This document shows, one piece after another, positions 5,928 to 7,182 of a stretch of 7,182 bases of DNA. A program made the translations under genes and the position numbers. Each line of letters opens with the position of its first letter. Within the stretch, counting starts at the first letter, position 1. A model generated the notes under the pieces. It searched no databases. It worked only from the letters and a program-made list of their open reading frames with translations, and was not told where the DNA came from. Source of the stretch: SIG578 sp036311245 (lineage in GTDB: Bacteria; Bacillota; Clostridia; Oscillospirales; Ruminococcaceae); the NCBI GenBank assembly GCA_036311245.1, contig JAXJQH010000130.1:1-7182 (forward strand), given 5' to 3'.

Positions 5928-5928
5928 T

Positions 5929-6840
5929 CTATTTAACTCCTCCTATAATATCACTGAGCGCTGTAATATTATATTTTTCCATCACAGCGGGCAGATTGTT
6001 TACGATATCTCTGCATACAAAGGGATCTATGAGGTTTGCTGCGCCCACCTCAACAGCAGTTGCGCCTGCAAGCATCATTTCGATAACATCCTCAGCGCTG
6101 CTGACGCCGCCCATTCCTACAACGGGAATTTTAACAGCATTTGCAACCTGATATACCATTCTGACAGCCACAGGAAATATAGCGCTGCCCGAAAAACCAC
6201 CCATTTTATTGGCAATAACAGGCTTTCTGGTTTTAAGGTCAATTCTCATTCCAAGCAGGGTATTTATAAGGCTTATACCGTCCGCTCCCGCGTCCTCGCA
6301 AGCCTTTGCGATAGATACAATATCAGTTACATTAGGCGAAAGCTTTACGATAACGGGTTTGGTTGTTACCTTTTTGACGGCTTTTGTTACTTCTGCAGCA
6401 GCCTCAGGAGATGTTCCGAAGCTCATTCCGCCGCCGTGAACATTGGGGCAGCTTACATTAACTTCAAGCCAACCAACCTGCTCTTCTTTATCGAGTTTTT
6501 CACAGGTATAGCAGTAGTCCTCAACACTAAAGCCGCTGACATTTGCCATAACCTTTTTATTAAAGCATTTTTTAAGCCTTGGAAGCTCTTCTGAAATAAC
6601 CTTATCTACCCCCGGATTTTGCAGACCGACTGCATTAATCATACCCATATAGCACTCGGCAATTCTCGGCGTGGGGTTACCGAAACGAGCATCGCGGGTT
6701 GTTCCCTTAAAGGAAAATGTACCGAGAACATTTATATCATAAAGCTCGGCAAAATCATAGCCATAGCCAAATGTTCCACTGGCAGGGATAACGGGGTTAG
6801 AGAGCTCTATGCCGCAAAGGTTTACATTCATTTTTCCCAT
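5929..6840 (-). CDS. pyrD: Dihydroorotate dehydrogenase B (NAD+), catalytic subunit PyrD
   Basis: This cytosolic FMN enzyme oxidises dihydroorotate to orotate, the fourth step of UMP synthesis. It is 303 residues, the usual length for class 1 enzymes. The catalytic base is Cys131 in the NVSCPNVHGGG motif; a cysteine here marks class 1, while class 2 membrane enzymes have serine. Other family marks are PASGTFGYG near residue 19, MINAVGLQNPG near 67, INTLLGM near 192 and the FMN-phosphate segment VVGMGGV at 240-246. The adjoining pyrK confirms the 1B heterotetramer type. The ATG at 6840 is preferred because AAGGAGG (6854-6848) lies 7 bases before it. A second ATG at 6831, three codons in, would overlap the pyrK stop as ATGA but sits 16 bases from that site. 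The final codons (GGA GGA) supply the ribosome binding site of pyrF, one base beyond the stop. Confidence 0.97.
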   Translation of the reverse strand: MGKMNVNLCGIELSNPVIPASGTFGYGYDFAELYDINVLGTFSFKGTTRDARFGNPTPRIAECYMGMINAVGLQNPGVDKVISEELPRLKKCFNKKVMANVSGFSVEDYCYTCEKLDKEEQVGWLEVNVSCPNVHGGGMSFGTSPEAAAEVTKAVKKVTTKPVIVKLSPNVTDIVSIAKACEDAGADGISLINTLLGMRIDLKTRKPVIANKMGGFSGSAIFPVAVRMVYQVANAVKIPVVGMGGVSSAEDVIEMMLAGATAVEVGAANLIDPFVCRDIVNNLPAVMEKYNITALSDIIGGVK

Positions 6841-7182
6841 AGAATTTCCTCCTTTTTAAGCACAGGACCATCTTTACATATTCTTTTATATCCCGTAATG
6901 GTTTTGCAGGAGCAACCCATACAAGCTCCAAAGCCGCAGCCCATTCTTTCCTCAAAGGAGAGCTGACCCGAGGTTTTCAAATTATTATAAATAGCTTTAA
7001 GCATTGGCTCAGGGCCGCATGTGTAGTAATATGTGTAGTCCATATCCTTGGCAGCATCGGTTACAAAGCCTTTTATTCCCTCTGATCCGTCAACTGTTGT
7101 AACGGTAACCTTTGCACCGAGAGCCTCAAATTCCTCTTTATAGAAAATCTCACTCTTAGTGTTAAAGCCGAGGATAACAGAA
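6828..7182 (-). CDS. pyrK: Dihydroorotate dehydrogenase electron transfer subunit PyrK, C-terminal part (5' end outside window)
   Basis: PyrK is the FAD and [2Fe-2S] subunit that passes electrons from PyrD-bound FMN to NAD+ in the class 1B dihydroorotate dehydrogenase (family knowledge). The reading frame is open to the window edge. The first full codon is at 7181-7179 and 117 residues are visible, so the ATG at 7043 is internal and not the start. The visible part holds the end of the NAD-binding ferredoxin-reductase fold, with the typical YTCGPEPML stretch near 7020. It is followed by the iron-sulfur cysteine pattern C-x4-C-x2-C-x11-C (CGFGACMGC, then RIC), as expected of PyrK. The TGA stop at 6830-6828 lies inside the start of pyrD (13-base overlap), which fits coupled translation of the two partner subunits. 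The missing N-terminal half should hold the FAD-binding barrel. Confidence 0.95.
   Translation of the reverse strand, partial: SVILGFNTKSEIFYKEEFEALGAKVTVTTVDGSEGIKGFVTDAAKDMDYTYYYTCGPEPMLKAIYNNLKTSGQLSFEERMGCGFGACMGCSCKTITGYKRICKDGPVLKKEEILWEK

Noticed and set aside
6829..6831. ATGA start of pyrD overlapping the pyrK stop
   Set aside because: Attractive as a coupling signal, but the ATG at 6840 is better placed (7 bases) behind AAGGAGG. The two choices differ by only three residues.

Overview
The window is one strand of a dense nucleotide-biosynthesis locus. All eight genes are on the minus strand, so transcription runs from high to low coordinates. Short gaps, one-base and 13-base overlaps, and strong AGGAGG-type ribosome binding sites point to a Firmicute. 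The protein variants, above all the IMP dehydrogenase, suggest an anaerobic gut or rumen member of the Clostridia. That placement is inference from sequence style and remembered homologues, not a search.

Block 1, about 7182 down to 1936, is a pyrimidine operon ending in a GTP-branch gene: pyrK (3' part only), pyrD (type 1B), pyrF, pyrE, pyrB and guaB. Together they cover dihydroorotate dehydrogenase and its electron-transfer partner, OMP decarboxylase, orotate phosphoribosyltransferase, aspartate carbamoyltransferase and IMP dehydrogenase. Two proteins are unusual. PyrB carries a C-terminal four-cysteine zinc domain that matches the end of the regulatory subunit PyrI, without PyrI's nucleotide-binding part. 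GuaB is of the type I know from the protozoan parasite Tritrichomonas foetus, and its catalytic residues fall at the same residue numbers.

Block 2, 1935-1715, is a 221-base regulatory region. It holds a perfect-consensus sigma-A promoter (TTGACA, 17 bases, TATAAT), inverted repeats that could be an operator, and a ZTP (pfl) riboswitch whose last aptamer strand is also the first arm of an intrinsic terminator. The architecture predicts an ON switch: binding of ZMP/ZTP, the signal of 10-formyl-tetrahydrofolate shortage, blocks the terminator and allows transcription of the pur genes.

Block 3, 1714 down to 1, is purE, purC and the 5' end of a PurF-like gene that runs off the window. The PurF-like protein starts at TTG and has lost the N-terminal nucleophilic cysteine and the other glutaminase motifs, so it should not hydrolyse glutamine.

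I see no mobile elements, CRISPR arrays, tRNA or rRNA genes, and no plausible plus-strand genes.
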